Assembly: GCA_964398295.1 (NCBI GenBank)
Contig: CAYNMW010000039.1
Coordinates: 1-28,090 of the forward strand
DNA from: CALFUK01 sp964398295
GTDB taxonomy: Bacteria > Bacteroidota > Bacteroidia > Chitinophagales > Saprospiraceae
Direction of reading: 5' to 3'
Length of the DNA: 28,090 nt
Program-made: the position numbers and the translations under genes
In this document: positions 16,219-25,952 of the stretch, one piece after another
Position numbering within the stretch: position 1 is the stretch's first letter
Layout: the number at the start of each line of letters is the position of its first letter
Notes under the pieces: generated by a model
Database searches by the model: none
The model's input: the letters and a program-made list of their open reading frames with translations, nothing else
Told to the model about the DNA's origin: nothing

Positions 16219-16276
16219 GGTGTAATATTAGTATTTTATTCAAGAAGCCAATGACTTAATTCCGTTTGTATAACAG

Positions 16277-17203
16277 TTAGAAAATTGATGACCCAGTGAC
16301 ATTGGTAAACTGCTCTAAAAATGTCATACCTCTGTGCGAATTTCCTTTTTCATTTAATTTGGGACTCCAGACAGCAATACAATATCGTTCTGGATAAATT
16401 GCCACTATTCCTCCACCTACGCCACTTTTTCCAGGTAAACCTACTTTGAATGAAAAGTCTCCAGATTCATCATAAAACCCACAAGTTTGCATTAGCGCAT
16501 TAATTCTATTTTTTTGAATTTCCGTTAGTATTGGATCACCTGTATGGGTTTTAAAATTTTCATCGGCTAAAAAGTGATACGCTTTAGTTAACTCTTGACA
16601 ACTCATTTCTATAGAACACATGTTAAAGTAAAAATCCAGCACTTCATCTGGATCATTTTTGATATTGTCAAATGCTTTCATAAAATTACACAGTGCTATA
16701 TTTCTATAGCCACATGCTGCTTCAGATTCTGCAACTGCTTTTGAAAAATTAATTTCTTCGCAATAACTGATTTCTCTTACGTAGTTTAAAAAATCATTCT
16801 TAGGATTTTTCAAATTGCTTACCAACATATCACAAATGACTATTGCGCCAGCATTAATTAACGGATTTCTTGGAATCCCATTTTCAGTCTCCAATTGCAC
16901 CAGAGAATTAAAAGCATTGCCAGAAGGTTCTACTCCTACTCTGGTCCAAATATCATCTCCTAATAATTTATATGCCAAACTGAGTGAGAGGACTTTTGAT
17001 ATACTTTGTATTGAAAACTTTGTTTGCCAATCACCAATACCATATTCTCTATTTTCTGTAGTTAAGATTGCAACACCAAACTTGTTTGGTTCTACTTTGG
17101 CTAACTCTGGTATATATTGTGCAATTTCGCCTTCATTTTTCTTTGCACATACCTTAAGGTATATATCTTGAAGAACATCTTTATAGTTGATTGTACTATT
17201 CAT
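16277..17203 (-). CDS. glsA: Glutaminase A
   Basis: A 308-residue cytoplasmic serine-dependent glutaminase, the normal length for bacterial GlsA. It hydrolyses glutamine to glutamate and ammonia. The catalytic SxxK appears in KFSIQSISKVLSL (62-74, S67 and K70); VEPSGNAFNS (91-100), PLINAGAIV (114-122) and GLPGKSGVGGGIVA (near 271-284) are further family signatures. It lies 58 bases upstream of the nucleoside hydrolase on the same strand, so read-through into the nucleoside cassette is possible but not shown. The 196 bp downstream toward the beta-helix gene (17204-17399 is upstream of glsA on this strand) shows no ORF and no clear terminator. Confidence 0.95.
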   Translation of the reverse strand: MNSTINYKDVLQDIYLKVCAKKNEGEIAQYIPELAKVEPNKFGVAILTTENREYGIGDWQTKFSIQSISKVLSLSLAYKLLGDDIWTRVGVEPSGNAFNSLVQLETENGIPRNPLINAGAIVICDMLVSNLKNPKNDFLNYVREISYCEEINFSKAVAESEAACGYRNIALCNFMKAFDNIKNDPDEVLDFYFNMCSIEMSCQELTKAYHFLADENFKTHTGDPILTEIQKNRINALMQTCGFYDESGDFSFKVGLPGKSGVGGGIVAIYPERYCIAVWSPKLNEKGNSHRGMTFLEQFTNVTGSSIF

Positions 17204-17399
17204 GTTTACCCTTGATTATTATATGAGTTAAGATGTTTTACTATTAATATTCTTTGAAACTTGGATCCATTATTTACAATCGTATATTATTCTGTAACCA
17301 TAGCTGCGATATAAAGATTAACAGTATACATTAGTAAGCATACATGCAAAAGTTTTCATATGAATGATTTTGGTACAAACCTAGAAAATTAATTTATAC

Positions 17400-19397
17400 T
17401 CAACGAAATATTGCTAGTGGTGGAATTGCGCCCCCGATTAAATTATAGCTGTTATTGAATGTAATTGCTTGGTTGTTGCTAATGGGATTAAAATTAATAC
17501 CTATTCCTGATACCAAATTACATGCGTTGTTTTCAATTCTGCATGAATTATCCCATTGAGCAAGAGAAATCATGATCTCAGTTCGCACGTGGTTCTTTCT
17601 GAAGAGCTTGTTATTTATCACATGAACATCGGAAGCAGTACCCGCCAAATGTCTGATAATCCCAAAACAATTAACAGTGTTGTTTTCATCAATAAATAAA
17701 TTATTGCTTACTACATCTAGATTTCTTAATATACCATTTCCACTACTTGATGTATTGATAAATGCCAATACAGTATAACCTGCTTTTAAATCCATAGTAT
17801 TTTCTGCAATGATCGATCTGTCTTCTTCCCAAAAAGCATTAGCCCAAATGTCGATATTTCCATTGTTGAATAAATTGTTTTCAATTCTTAATCCCGAAAT
17901 ATTCTCACTTAATGTAATTCCAGTTTCATTAAATACATTGGAATCTAAAAGGACTCCTTTTACGTTTTGAATGATAATTCTATTACCCGAACCTAATGTC
18001 AAATTACCTGTATTATTAAATGTACAAGCTACAACAGCAGCAAAACTATTTCTGTAGTTGGGATGGTTGATGGGATTTGCATTTCTTATATTGAGGTATC
18101 CCGATGGCATCGGCGAAATACCACCCATTTTGTTTGTCAACGTTGCTTCATCAGCAGTATCAAAAGTGCAATTATAAAATTGAATGCCGCCTGCACTACC
18201 TTTTGATGCACGTCTCGAGAAATATTTAAATTCTGAATTCCTGAAAATAAACCGATGCCCAGGCGTGTTTATATAATTTTGGTCTGCGATATCCAACAAA
18301 TCACCATCATCTCCATATGTCCAGTGAAATTTTGAATTGTTGATCTCTATATGAGTCTCTTCATTATCTGAGATTTGGGTGTAGTTGATTAAAATCCATA
18401 AACATCTTGCTACACCTAGTCCACTGTTGATTGTTCCATCTGAGCCTCCATCAAATTCTTTTATCACCCAGTTTTCACCTTTCAATTGTGTAGCATGATT
18501 AATATCTAGTCGTACTCCTACAGCACGATTGAATCCCGTACCACTGTTTTTAAAATTTTGAATATCCAAATTTGAAATAGTATATACAGGACATGATCTT
18601 AGGTATAAAGCACAATTCGCTTTAAATTTTCCGTCAATCTGCAATCGATGTATATCCAACTTGCGAATGGATCGGACCTCAAACATAGGTTGAGTAATGT
18701 GCGTTGAGGAGTTGTTTTCAATCTTTCCCTCTCCCTTAATTTTAACTTCCCTTGACACTCCATCGATGAATATTTGAGCATCTGTATTATATTCATATTG
18801 ACCAGGTAAATGGATTTTGTCCCAGTTGGTAAATGTTGCTTTCAGTGCTTCATAATCATCTACCATTATATTACTGCCATACCATTCTGGTTGAAACCAC
18901 AGGTTTTCATTCCAAGTGCCAGCAAAACTAACATTGGTCTCAAAAATTTGTTCTGCCACGCTTTCGTCAATAGTAGAATTATTTCCAATCAGTGTGCCAT
19001 TGCTGATAATGCCTCCTCCTGCCTTAATGCTGACCCCTTCTGCTAGTTGGATAGCAGATGAATTCAAATTCAGGTCATGTATAATGAAGGCAACAGTATT
19101 CGCATTTGCTGGATCTACTAAATCATTCGCAGTCTCAGGCACAAAGAAATAGTTAGTATCATCCGCGCTTCCAAAGGACTTCCAAATGTCATCATCATTT
19201 GCAAATTCAAATTGTTGCGTGCTGGTATTATATATCAACCAAGTTTGTCCAGGTGGAACATCTATTTGATTTTTAATCGCCTCATTGATGTTACCTTGAA
19301 ATTCTACAATCTCTGTAGAAACGCGTGCATCCGTTTGACTAAGCAGTTCTATGGTTGCAGTTAACAGTGAAATCAACAACACTAATGCATACTTCAT
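17400..19397 (-). CDS. Secreted right-handed parallel beta-helix protein
   Basis: Start placed at ATG 19397 (665 residues), giving a clean signal peptide MKYALVLLISLLTATIELLS; an in-frame ATG at 19421 would add eight polar residues before it. After a head region (about 20-190, including NENLWFQPEWYGS, a phrase common at the start of Bacteroidota beta-helix proteins), the rest has repeated short rungs such as LRIENNLFNNGNI and VHVINNKLFRKNH, rich in Asn, Ile and Gly, the pattern of pectate-lyase or phage-tailspike helices. No polysaccharide-lyase catalytic set could be identified, so it could be an enzyme, an adhesin or a structural surface protein. It lies 78 bases downstream of the PQQ-type gene and is probably co-transcribed. 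No T9SS domain at the C-terminus. Confidence 0.82.
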   Translation of the reverse strand: MKYALVLLISLLTATIELLSQTDARVSTEIVEFQGNINEAIKNQIDVPPGQTWLIYNTSTQQFEFANDDDIWKSFGSADDTNYFFVPETANDLVDPANANTVAFIIHDLNLNSSAIQLAEGVSIKAGGGIISNGTLIGNNSTIDESVAEQIFETNVSFAGTWNENLWFQPEWYGSNIMVDDYEALKATFTNWDKIHLPGQYEYNTDAQIFIDGVSREVKIKGEGKIENNSSTHITQPMFEVRSIRKLDIHRLQIDGKFKANCALYLRSCPVYTISNLDIQNFKNSGTGFNRAVGVRLDINHATQLKGENWVIKEFDGGSDGTINSGLGVARCLWILINYTQISDNEETHIEINNSKFHWTYGDDGDLLDIADQNYINTPGHRFIFRNSEFKYFSRRASKGSAGGIQFYNCTFDTADEATLTNKMGGISPMPSGYLNIRNANPINHPNYRNSFAAVVACTFNNTGNLTLGSGNRIIIQNVKGVLLDSNVFNETGITLSENISGLRIENNLFNNGNIDIWANAFWEEDRSIIAENTMDLKAGYTVLAFINTSSSGNGILRNLDVVSNNLFIDENNTVNCFGIIRHLAGTASDVHVINNKLFRKNHVRTEIMISLAQWDNSCRIENNACNLVSGIGINFNPISNNQAITFNNSYNLIGGAIPPLAIFR

Positions 19398-19475
19398 TGA
19401 GTTAATTTTATAACAATTCACAGGGATTAATTCTTAAGGATCAGATTCCATTGTATCAGGTTTAATTTCATCCAT

Positions 19476-22178
19476 TTATTCTTTAACCAATTTCCCATTT
19501 TTGGTTTGGACGCCATTAAACAATTGATAGGTATATACTCCAGGAATAAGATTACTGACATTGAGAGTATTTTCATTATCAGATAAAGTCTTTTTCATGA
19601 CTAGTGCTCCGCTAATATCATACAAATAAAATTCTTTGACAGTACTATCCGATCCGTAAAGTAGTTGGATTTTATCTCTTACTGGATTCGGAAATAGAAA
19701 TAATGCATCTGAAGGTATCACATAAATTTCTTTTTCTTCTGAAAATGCAATTTCTCCTTCCGATGATTTCATTTTAATTCGGTATACATTTAGATTGAGA
19801 AAAGGATCGCTATCCGTAAAATTATATTTCTGAACTTGTTGAGGTAAATTGTAACCATCTATTTGGTGGAGTGTTTCAAATTCATTTGTTGCACGATTTA
19901 ACCGTTGAATTTCAAATTCTTCTACTCCGTTTTCCCGAAGTGTTACCCAATCAAGCTGTATAATACCATCTCTTTGTCTGACGTCAAAGGAAAACAAATC
20001 AACAAAGGATCCAACACAATCCGGAATCAATCGCTTTTCGTCAGTGCCAATTAAACCGAGAGGATCTGTAACGGACAATTGGATACGGTAGTAGTATTGT
20101 TCTCCATCACATCCTGCAGGGAGTAAGCCTATTTCGGCGACTTTATCTGTGATGGTAGATTCTGGATGTTCATGTGTGTTGTGTCCCAAAAAGACATTCC
20201 AAGAATAGGATAATTCATTTTGCAAATGTTCTGCGTCCTCTACGAAAGCTGCAAGATCAAGGTAGGTCACGCCATTAACAGAATAGGTATCGCCATCCTT
20301 AAAGCTATTGATATCTACCTGAGGAGGAGTGTTGTTTAGTGAGATTAATAATTCGGTTGTTGAGGACAGACCTTCGTCATCGGTCACTGTTAATGTAACT
20401 TGTCTGGAGTCTAGAGTAGTAGATTCAAACGTGTATGCTGGGGTTGACTCTGTAGACAAATTGCCATTGCCAAAATCCCAAACAATATCAATAGGGTCTC
20501 CATTTGGATCATAACTTTCTTCGGCTGAAAAATTAATTGTCAGCGGAGATTGACCGAACTGTACATCAGATTTTCCAATAGCTACTGGCTTTGAATTTTG
20601 ACCATAGGTTATTCGTTTGATGCCACGAGGGAAATCAATGAAATAAACATTGCCATCTGCTGGATTTATTTCAAGGTGACTGATCTCAATGGTGTCTCTG
20701 AAAAAATCATTCATGCCAAGGAGTTCATCATTCAAATCAGTTTCGACACACTTAATCCAACCTCTGGTAAAATCAGCGATAAATAATTTGCCGTGATACT
20801 CCTCCGGGTATACTTCTGAATCATAAAAACCACCGACGAGGCCACACTGCCCAAATTCACCAAATGATTCTCCATAGACACCAGTGCCTGAGTCTCCTAT
20901 TTTTAATCTGCCCAAGGTGCCACCACCGTAATTCGGGACCCAAAAACCACCACCAGAATTGTAATGTCCAAAACCAATTAAAGGCGGCACCATCACATGT
21001 GTAATATCTGCATCAATTGATAATGATTCATTACATGGATCAGTGAATTGATTGAATGGATAGTTGACAATTGGCGACTGAATTAAATCCTTAAATCGAA
21101 AGGCTTCTCCACAGTCATTTGTTTTGTTTATTTGTTTATTGGTCGTTTCATATACATTGAATTCTGGCATTCTATTCATGCCTTCAAATAGTGGCCAACC
21201 ATAATTATTACCTCCAGTTCGAATGACATTTAATTCTTCCCAATGTGCATTACCGACATCGATGCCGTATAATGACCCAGGTAAGCCATCTGATGGATCA
21301 GAACTTCCAGTGCCTTCTCGAAGCTTCATTTTCCATAAATTTCGAAAGCCCATAGCAAACACTTGTGACTTCGCTGAGTATGGATCTGCTTCGTCAAAAT
21401 ATGGATTGCTACTGAGTCCGGCTCCTGTCAATGGATCGATACGTAAAATTTTACCATTTCTATTGTTGATAAGTTGAGGTCTGAATCCACCGACTTCTTC
21501 ATCTTCGCGTATGATGTTATCTTTTAATGCTTGTTCTACATATTCTTCATAAAACGGTGGACCATTTCCACCATACGGTTGCTTCCATGTCGATCCATCT
21601 CCAGTCGAAATCAATAGTGAACCATCATCACCAAAAACCAATGAACCACCAGTATGCGATGTGTACAAAGATGGTATACCATTGTCAAAGCTTTCTCCAA
21701 TTAAAACCTGCCGACTTGAATAGTCTGTCTGCTCTCGAGACTCGTCAGTTTGGTATCTGGTGACACGCACTATGGTTGCTCCCCAATACCAATTTCTCAA
21801 TGGATTGTAACTAGGTAAGTCTGCATTGAAAAGATGATATCTGTCAACGACATAGTACAGATAGAAATATCCATTCTCCTCAAAATGCGGATCTAAAGCA
21901 AAACTTAATAATCCTTGATCACCCCAATTGCCGACTTCATCACTGATATCGACCAATGGTTGTTCACTCTTTTGATCGCCTTTCACGATCCAAACCGTCC
22001 CTTCTTTTTCGGTCACATACATGAGACCATTTTTATCAAAATCGATGTCAACAGGTCTGTCCCAATCGGTAGTGTGCCATTCAACGATGAAACCTTCAGG
22101 CACACTGGCTTGCGCGAATATGTCTATACACAAATATTGTATAAGTAGAAATGCGAAACATGTCAGTTGTAGTCTCAA
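19476..22178 (-). CDS. T9SS-secreted PQQ-type sugar dehydrogenase-like propeller protein with PKD domain
   Basis: A 900-residue secreted protein that starts with TTG at 22178 (no in-frame ATG upstream near the signal peptide, residues 1-23, IFAQA). Residues about 25-525 form a soluble-glucose-dehydrogenase/sorbosone-dehydrogenase-type beta-propeller: DRPVDIDFDKNGLMYVTEKEG (40-60), GDQGLLSFALDPHF (86-99), SHTGGSLVFGDDG (174-186), NRNGKILRIDP (239-249), FAMGFRNLW (274-282) and GGNNYGWPLFEG (322-333). A PKD domain (about 528-616; VWDFGNG at 566-572), an Ig-like segment (620-720), a linker domain and a T9SS type A sorting domain (about 826-900; LFPNPVRD, LYDISG, NLIPGVYTYQL) follow. It may oxidise a sugar or bind carbohydrate; PQQ use is not proven. 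Followed by the beta-helix gene. Confidence 0.92.
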   Translation of the reverse strand: MRLQLTCFAFLLIQYLCIDIFAQASVPEGFIVEWHTTDWDRPVDIDFDKNGLMYVTEKEGTVWIVKGDQKSEQPLVDISDEVGNWGDQGLLSFALDPHFEENGYFYLYYVVDRYHLFNADLPSYNPLRNWYWGATIVRVTRYQTDESREQTDYSSRQVLIGESFDNGIPSLYTSHTGGSLVFGDDGSLLISTGDGSTWKQPYGGNGPPFYEEYVEQALKDNIIREDEEVGGFRPQLINNRNGKILRIDPLTGAGLSSNPYFDEADPYSAKSQVFAMGFRNLWKMKLREGTGSSDPSDGLPGSLYGIDVGNAHWEELNVIRTGGNNYGWPLFEGMNRMPEFNVYETTNKQINKTNDCGEAFRFKDLIQSPIVNYPFNQFTDPCNESLSIDADITHVMVPPLIGFGHYNSGGGFWVPNYGGGTLGRLKIGDSGTGVYGESFGEFGQCGLVGGFYDSEVYPEEYHGKLFIADFTRGWIKCVETDLNDELLGMNDFFRDTIEISHLEINPADGNVYFIDFPRGIKRITYGQNSKPVAIGKSDVQFGQSPLTINFSAEESYDPNGDPIDIVWDFGNGNLSTESTPAYTFESTTLDSRQVTLTVTDDEGLSSTTELLISLNNTPPQVDINSFKDGDTYSVNGVTYLDLAAFVEDAEHLQNELSYSWNVFLGHNTHEHPESTITDKVAEIGLLPAGCDGEQYYYRIQLSVTDPLGLIGTDEKRLIPDCVGSFVDLFSFDVRQRDGIIQLDWVTLRENGVEEFEIQRLNRATNEFETLHQIDGYNLPQQVQKYNFTDSDPFLNLNVYRIKMKSSEGEIAFSEEKEIYVIPSDALFLFPNPVRDKIQLLYGSDSTVKEFYLYDISGALVMKKTLSDNENTLNVSNLIPGVYTYQLFNGVQTKNGKLVKE

Positions 22179-22373
22179 CTTTGAAAATTTGGATGAAATA
22201 AAGATACTAAAACAGTGTGCTGATTGTAACTAGATTTTGATAAAGTGGAAGACAAAAGTTGAATTACGAACGTTATTAACCCTATAGTGTCAGTACTAGT
22301 TGTTGCAACCAGGTCACTATTAAGAATACAAAAGAACTCTGAATGAAACAATTTTTTATAAAAGTAAGAACAC

Positions 22374-23438
22374 TTGTTTGATCGATTCGTAAAATGGACA
22401 GTTGTCATTTGTGGGTTGTCATTATTATATGCCTGTGTATCAAGTATAGAATTTGATACGCTTGAAGATGCCCAAGAAATATTGACAATCCAAGCCTCCT
22501 TAGTCCAAGGTAGTCCACATACGTTTGCTGCTCATATCACAACATTAAATGGATTTGAGGGCACCTTTACTGGTGGTATTGGAACTGGAGTGACCTTGTT
22601 TAATGAACTAGGTCAGCAAGTCAATATTCCAAGAATTGGTCCTCGAGATTTTCGTCTAGAAATTCCTGCAAGTTCTCCAGATTTTGTAGTGGAAGATTAT
22701 ATGAAATTTAGAGTTCGAATAAGTACTAACGATGGCCGAACATTTGACTCTTCTATGGAACAATTACTACCAGTACCTGAAATTGAAGAATTAGAATACT
22801 CTCTTATTGAGATACTAGAGCCAGGTGCGCAAGGACGGTTATTTCCACAAACTCGAATAGGCGTTTTTGTCACAACTTCTGCAATGATTCCCAATACTCA
22901 AGATAATGTAAGTTTACGATGGACCTTTGAAGAAGTATTTAGAGTGACAGATGTTCGTAATCAATTATGTTATGTGACCCAAGGAATTAGATCATTTGAA
23001 GAGAATGTATTTACCCCAACTCTTCTGACTGGCACACGATTGGATGATTTTCAAGTATTTGCAGATATCATTCGCGCTACCTATTCAGAAGGTAATTATT
23101 TAGTCGCATTGCAACAGTCATTGACGCCTTCAGCAGCAAAATATTTTGAAGATGTAAATGCATTGATAAATCGGGATCCGTCTATTTTCACTGGACCAGG
23201 TGGAAAGATTCAATCAAATTTTACAAATATCAATGATCCTGAAGAAGATGTGTTTGGTTATTTTTTCGCAACGACAATAGATACGGTAAGACTATTTATT
23301 CCACCAGAAAGTGTAGGATCTCCAGCTGCTTGTTGTGTTGTTGATGAAGATAGAGCAGTAGAATGCCAGGATGTGAATTGTGGTAATTGTTTGAGAAGTG
23401 CTAGAAGCACAACGGAGCGACCATTTTGGTGGGAATGA
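22374..23438 (+). CDS. DUF4249 domain lipoprotein, paralogue 1
   Basis: A 354-residue lipoprotein of the DUF4249 family. The TTG at 22374 is chosen because the resulting MFDRFVKWT aligns with the ATG-started MTEHFIKWT of the next gene, and it gives a lipoprotein signal ending LLYAC (C21). The body has EILTIQASLVQGSPHTF (35-51), MEQLLPVPEIEEL and RWTFEEVFRVTD, and ends with a Cys-rich tail and RSTTERPFWWE. DUF4249 proteins are outer-membrane lipoproteins usually encoded beside a TonB-dependent receptor; none is present here. Function unknown; ligand capture at the surface is a guess. It is divergent from the PQQ-type gene across 195 bp. Confidence 0.9.
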   Translation: MFDRFVKWTVVICGLSLLYACVSSIEFDTLEDAQEILTIQASLVQGSPHTFAAHITTLNGFEGTFTGGIGTGVTLFNELGQQVNIPRIGPRDFRLEIPASSPDFVVEDYMKFRVRISTNDGRTFDSSMEQLLPVPEIEELEYSLIEILEPGAQGRLFPQTRIGVFVTTSAMIPNTQDNVSLRWTFEEVFRVTDVRNQLCYVTQGIRSFEENVFTPTLLTGTRLDDFQVFADIIRATYSEGNYLVALQQSLTPSAAKYFEDVNALINRDPSIFTGPGGKIQSNFTNINDPEEDVFGYFFATTIDTVRLFIPPESVGSPAACCVVDEDRAVECQDVNCGNCLRSARSTTERPFWWE

Positions 23439-23570
23439 TTATATTTATTTGGATACTTGTTATGTAGCAAGGCGCTGAAGCACCTTGGACTTAAAGCGGA
23501 GGGCAGAAATATTTTATTTAGCGAACACAAAAAACCAATGTAAACCGTTTTAACAAAAACAAACTTTCGA

Positions 23571-24638
23571 ATGACTGAACACTTTATAAAATGGACACTA
23601 GTCATGATTGGGCTCTTTATGTTGTCATCCTGTATCTCGGATTTAGATTTTGATACGGTAAAGGATTCTCAGCGTATTCTAACTGTCCAGGCATCACTGG
23701 TCAAAGGTAACCCACATGTATTTACTGCTCGTGTCCAAACACTTGCTGGTTTTGCGACAACCTCTGCAGGTGGGATTGGGAATAAAGTAACTCTCTATAA
23801 TGATCTCGGCCAGCACATCGATATACCGAGAGTTGGCATTCTAGAATTTACGCTTGAAATACCTGAAGATTCCCCTGATTTTGCAATAGAAGACTTTATG
23901 AATTTCAACATAAAAGTTGAGTCCAATGATGGGCGTGCCTTTGAGTCATCAATGGAACAGTTGTTACCAGTGCCTAAAATTGAAGAATTAAATTTCAATG
24001 TAGTTAAGCGATTAGAACCTGGACCACTTGGGGATTTGGTTCCGATGACAAGATTGGAATTTACTATAAATACACCTACTTTGATCCCGAACTCTCAAGA
24101 CATTGTAAATTTACGATGGACCTTTGAAGAAGTGTATAGATTGACAGATGATCGTGGTAAAGTGTGTTACATTACCCAAGGACTTGGGGCAATAGTAGAG
24201 AAAGTATTTATTAATCCAGGTTTTCAACCAGTGACAAGATTAGACGACTTTGAATTGCTTATTGGTGTCATTACAACTACTCAGGCAGAAGGTAACTACT
24301 TTATTACTTTGCAACAATCTTTATCTCCCACAGCTTCAGTTTACTTTGAGGCAGTCAGCGAGCTCGTTGATCGTGATGCATCCATTTTTACTGGACCCGC
24401 AGGAAAGATTGCCTCGAATATTGTGAACGTCGATGATCCTAACGAAGATGTTTTTGGTTATTTTTATGCGACAACTATCGATACAGTTAGAGTATTTATT
24501 TCACCAGAAAGTGTTGGGTTTCCTTCGACTCGTTGTCCTGCAGTTTCAAACCGACCTGTAGCGTGTCCTGATATTGTTTGTTGTGATTGTTTGGAAGCAA
24601 ATAGGAGTACAACGGAGCAGCCTATTTGGTGGGAATAA
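23571..24638 (+). CDS. DUF4249 domain lipoprotein, paralogue 2
   Basis: A 355-residue paralogue of the preceding gene, colinear throughout, with more than half the residues identical by eye. Lipoprotein signal ends LSSC (C21). Shared blocks include ILTVQASLVKGNPHVFTARV, MEQLLPVPKIEEL, LRWTFEEVYRLTD and a C-terminal RSTTEQPIWWE. The Cys-rich stretch before the C-terminus is kept in character but not in exact spacing. The 132-bp gap between the paralogues (23439-23570) has no ORF and contains a short imperfect stem-loop around 23468-23488. The divergence indicates an old tandem duplication, probably with different ligands. Function unknown. The gene is convergent with the following lipoprotein gene, 23 bp away, with no clear terminator. 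Confidence 0.9.
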   Translation: MTEHFIKWTLVMIGLFMLSSCISDLDFDTVKDSQRILTVQASLVKGNPHVFTARVQTLAGFATTSAGGIGNKVTLYNDLGQHIDIPRVGILEFTLEIPEDSPDFAIEDFMNFNIKVESNDGRAFESSMEQLLPVPKIEELNFNVVKRLEPGPLGDLVPMTRLEFTINTPTLIPNSQDIVNLRWTFEEVYRLTDDRGKVCYITQGLGAIVEKVFINPGFQPVTRLDDFELLIGVITTTQAEGNYFITLQQSLSPTASVYFEAVSELVDRDASIFTGPAGKIASNIVNVDDPNEDVFGYFYATTIDTVRVFISPESVGFPSTRCPAVSNRPVACPDIVCCDCLEANRSTTEQPIWWE

Positions 24639-24661
24639 ACTTTTATCGTTGGTGCTAATTA

Positions 24662-25885
24662 TTATAGTGGAACACCTTCGCTGTCCATTTCCAATGTAAA
24701 TAAGAAATTTATACTTATGCTACCTATGATTAGAATGTTACCGTTGTTTTTTTCAAAGACATTACTTGGAGTTATTGCACCAATTCCGCCATCACCATAG
24801 CTTTTTCTCCATAATATATTTCCTTGACTGTCTGCTTTTGAAATTGTCATTATACTACTGCCAGTAGTCAGAGTTATGTTTGTAGATAGGATTAAAAATG
24901 AGCCATCCACAGTTTGAATTACATCTGATGTATGATCGTCATCTATATCGCTAAATTGCTGCCGCCAAATTATTGAAAAATTAGAATCCAGTTTTATCAA
25001 AGTAGTTTCTGGTCGATCAAGTATTCTGCTAAAACTAGAGTAATAAGCAAGAATATTTCCGTCTATTAAGTTTATTAGTCCACTTGGGAGAATTACTGAT
25101 CCATTTTCTAAAATAGGAACACTCATTTCAATGTCACCATCAATTGTAAACTTAGTAATCTTAATTTTATCTCTATTAGCATCAAAATGCTTACTTATTA
25201 CCACGAAAGAATCATCTTCTTCCAGATATAGAATATCATCTAAATCTTTTATCAATTCATCTTCTATTTTCTTTTCCCAAATAAGGTTTCCATTTGGATC
25301 TATTCTTGATAAGATATAAAAGTCATAATAAGGAATTTCATTTTGGAAAGAACTGAGCAATAGTATATCTCCATTTGGTAAAATGGTTAATGCTTCCCCT
25401 TCTTCATCGTTTCCAATATCACCAAAAGTTGAAAGCCATTCCGTAAAAAAAGTGGCTTTATTAACTTTACGCAAATCGATATCGTCTGAATCTCGATCTA
25501 CTAATTGACCACTCGTCCGCCCATTATCCGAAGCTTGGCTTGTAATGATTGGATTGTCGCTATCATCTAGAACTAGTCTTAATGGTCTAAAAATGTTTTC
25601 ATCATCATACTCAAGAAAGTTAACAGATAGGTCTTGAGAATTTTGATTAAGTACAGCTAAAAATGGGTTAGTTAATAATCGATCTTCGATTTCTGCTCCA
25701 TTACCAACGATGACAATCGATTCATCAGTTGTTAATTTTGCCTCATCTACATTTAATCTATAAGCTTCAAAGACATTAAGGTTTGCTTCAGAAAGAACAA
25801 TTGTTGATTCTAATATAAGTTCAGGGTCAGTTTTGCCACATGATAATGCCAACAAAATGAGAACCAGGAATAAAGTATTATTCAT
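24662..25885 (-). CDS. Lipoprotein with propeller-type 'DGNI..W' repeats, function unknown
   Basis: A 407-residue protein with a lipoprotein signal ending LLALSC (C16). The body repeats the pattern 'xPNGDILLL ... DPNGNLIWEKK', 'IDGNILAYY ... DSNFSIIWRQQ', 'VDGSFLIL ... DSQGNILWRKSYGDGG' and 'NNGNILIIG', each about 50-60 residues apart, the mark of bacterial beta-propeller-like proteins with a Trp at the end of one strand. No active-site motif was seen. It may bind a ligand or another envelope protein. Similar in layout to the lipoprotein at 9113-10258. It is 67 bp downstream of the FtsX-type permease gene on the same strand, so it could be part of that transcript; this is not certain. Confidence 0.83.
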   Translation of the reverse strand: MNNTLFLVLILLALSCGKTDPELILESTIVLSEANLNVFEAYRLNVDEAKLTTDESIVIVGNGAEIEDRLLTNPFLAVLNQNSQDLSVNFLEYDDENIFRPLRLVLDDSDNPIITSQASDNGRTSGQLVDRDSDDIDLRKVNKATFFTEWLSTFGDIGNDEEGEALTILPNGDILLLSSFQNEIPYYDFYILSRIDPNGNLIWEKKIEDELIKDLDDILYLEEDDSFVVISKHFDANRDKIKITKFTIDGDIEMSVPILENGSVILPSGLINLIDGNILAYYSSFSRILDRPETTLIKLDSNFSIIWRQQFSDIDDDHTSDVIQTVDGSFLILSTNITLTTGSSIMTISKADSQGNILWRKSYGDGGIGAITPSNVFEKNNGNILIIGSISINFLFTLEMDSEGVPL

Positions 25886-25952
25886 TTTTAAGTAGCTAAT
25901 TTAAATTAAGAGAATAACATTAAGATTAATGTACTAGCTGTTTTTTAATAAA

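Noticed and set aside
19398..19421. Upstream start for the beta-helix gene at 19421
   Set aside because: Adds eight polar residues before an otherwise clean signal peptide; 19397 preferred.
22374..24638. SusD-like nutrient-binding lipoproteins of a polysaccharide utilisation locus
   Set aside because: Sequence blocks are those of DUF4249, not the helical SusD fold, and no SusC-type receptor is present.
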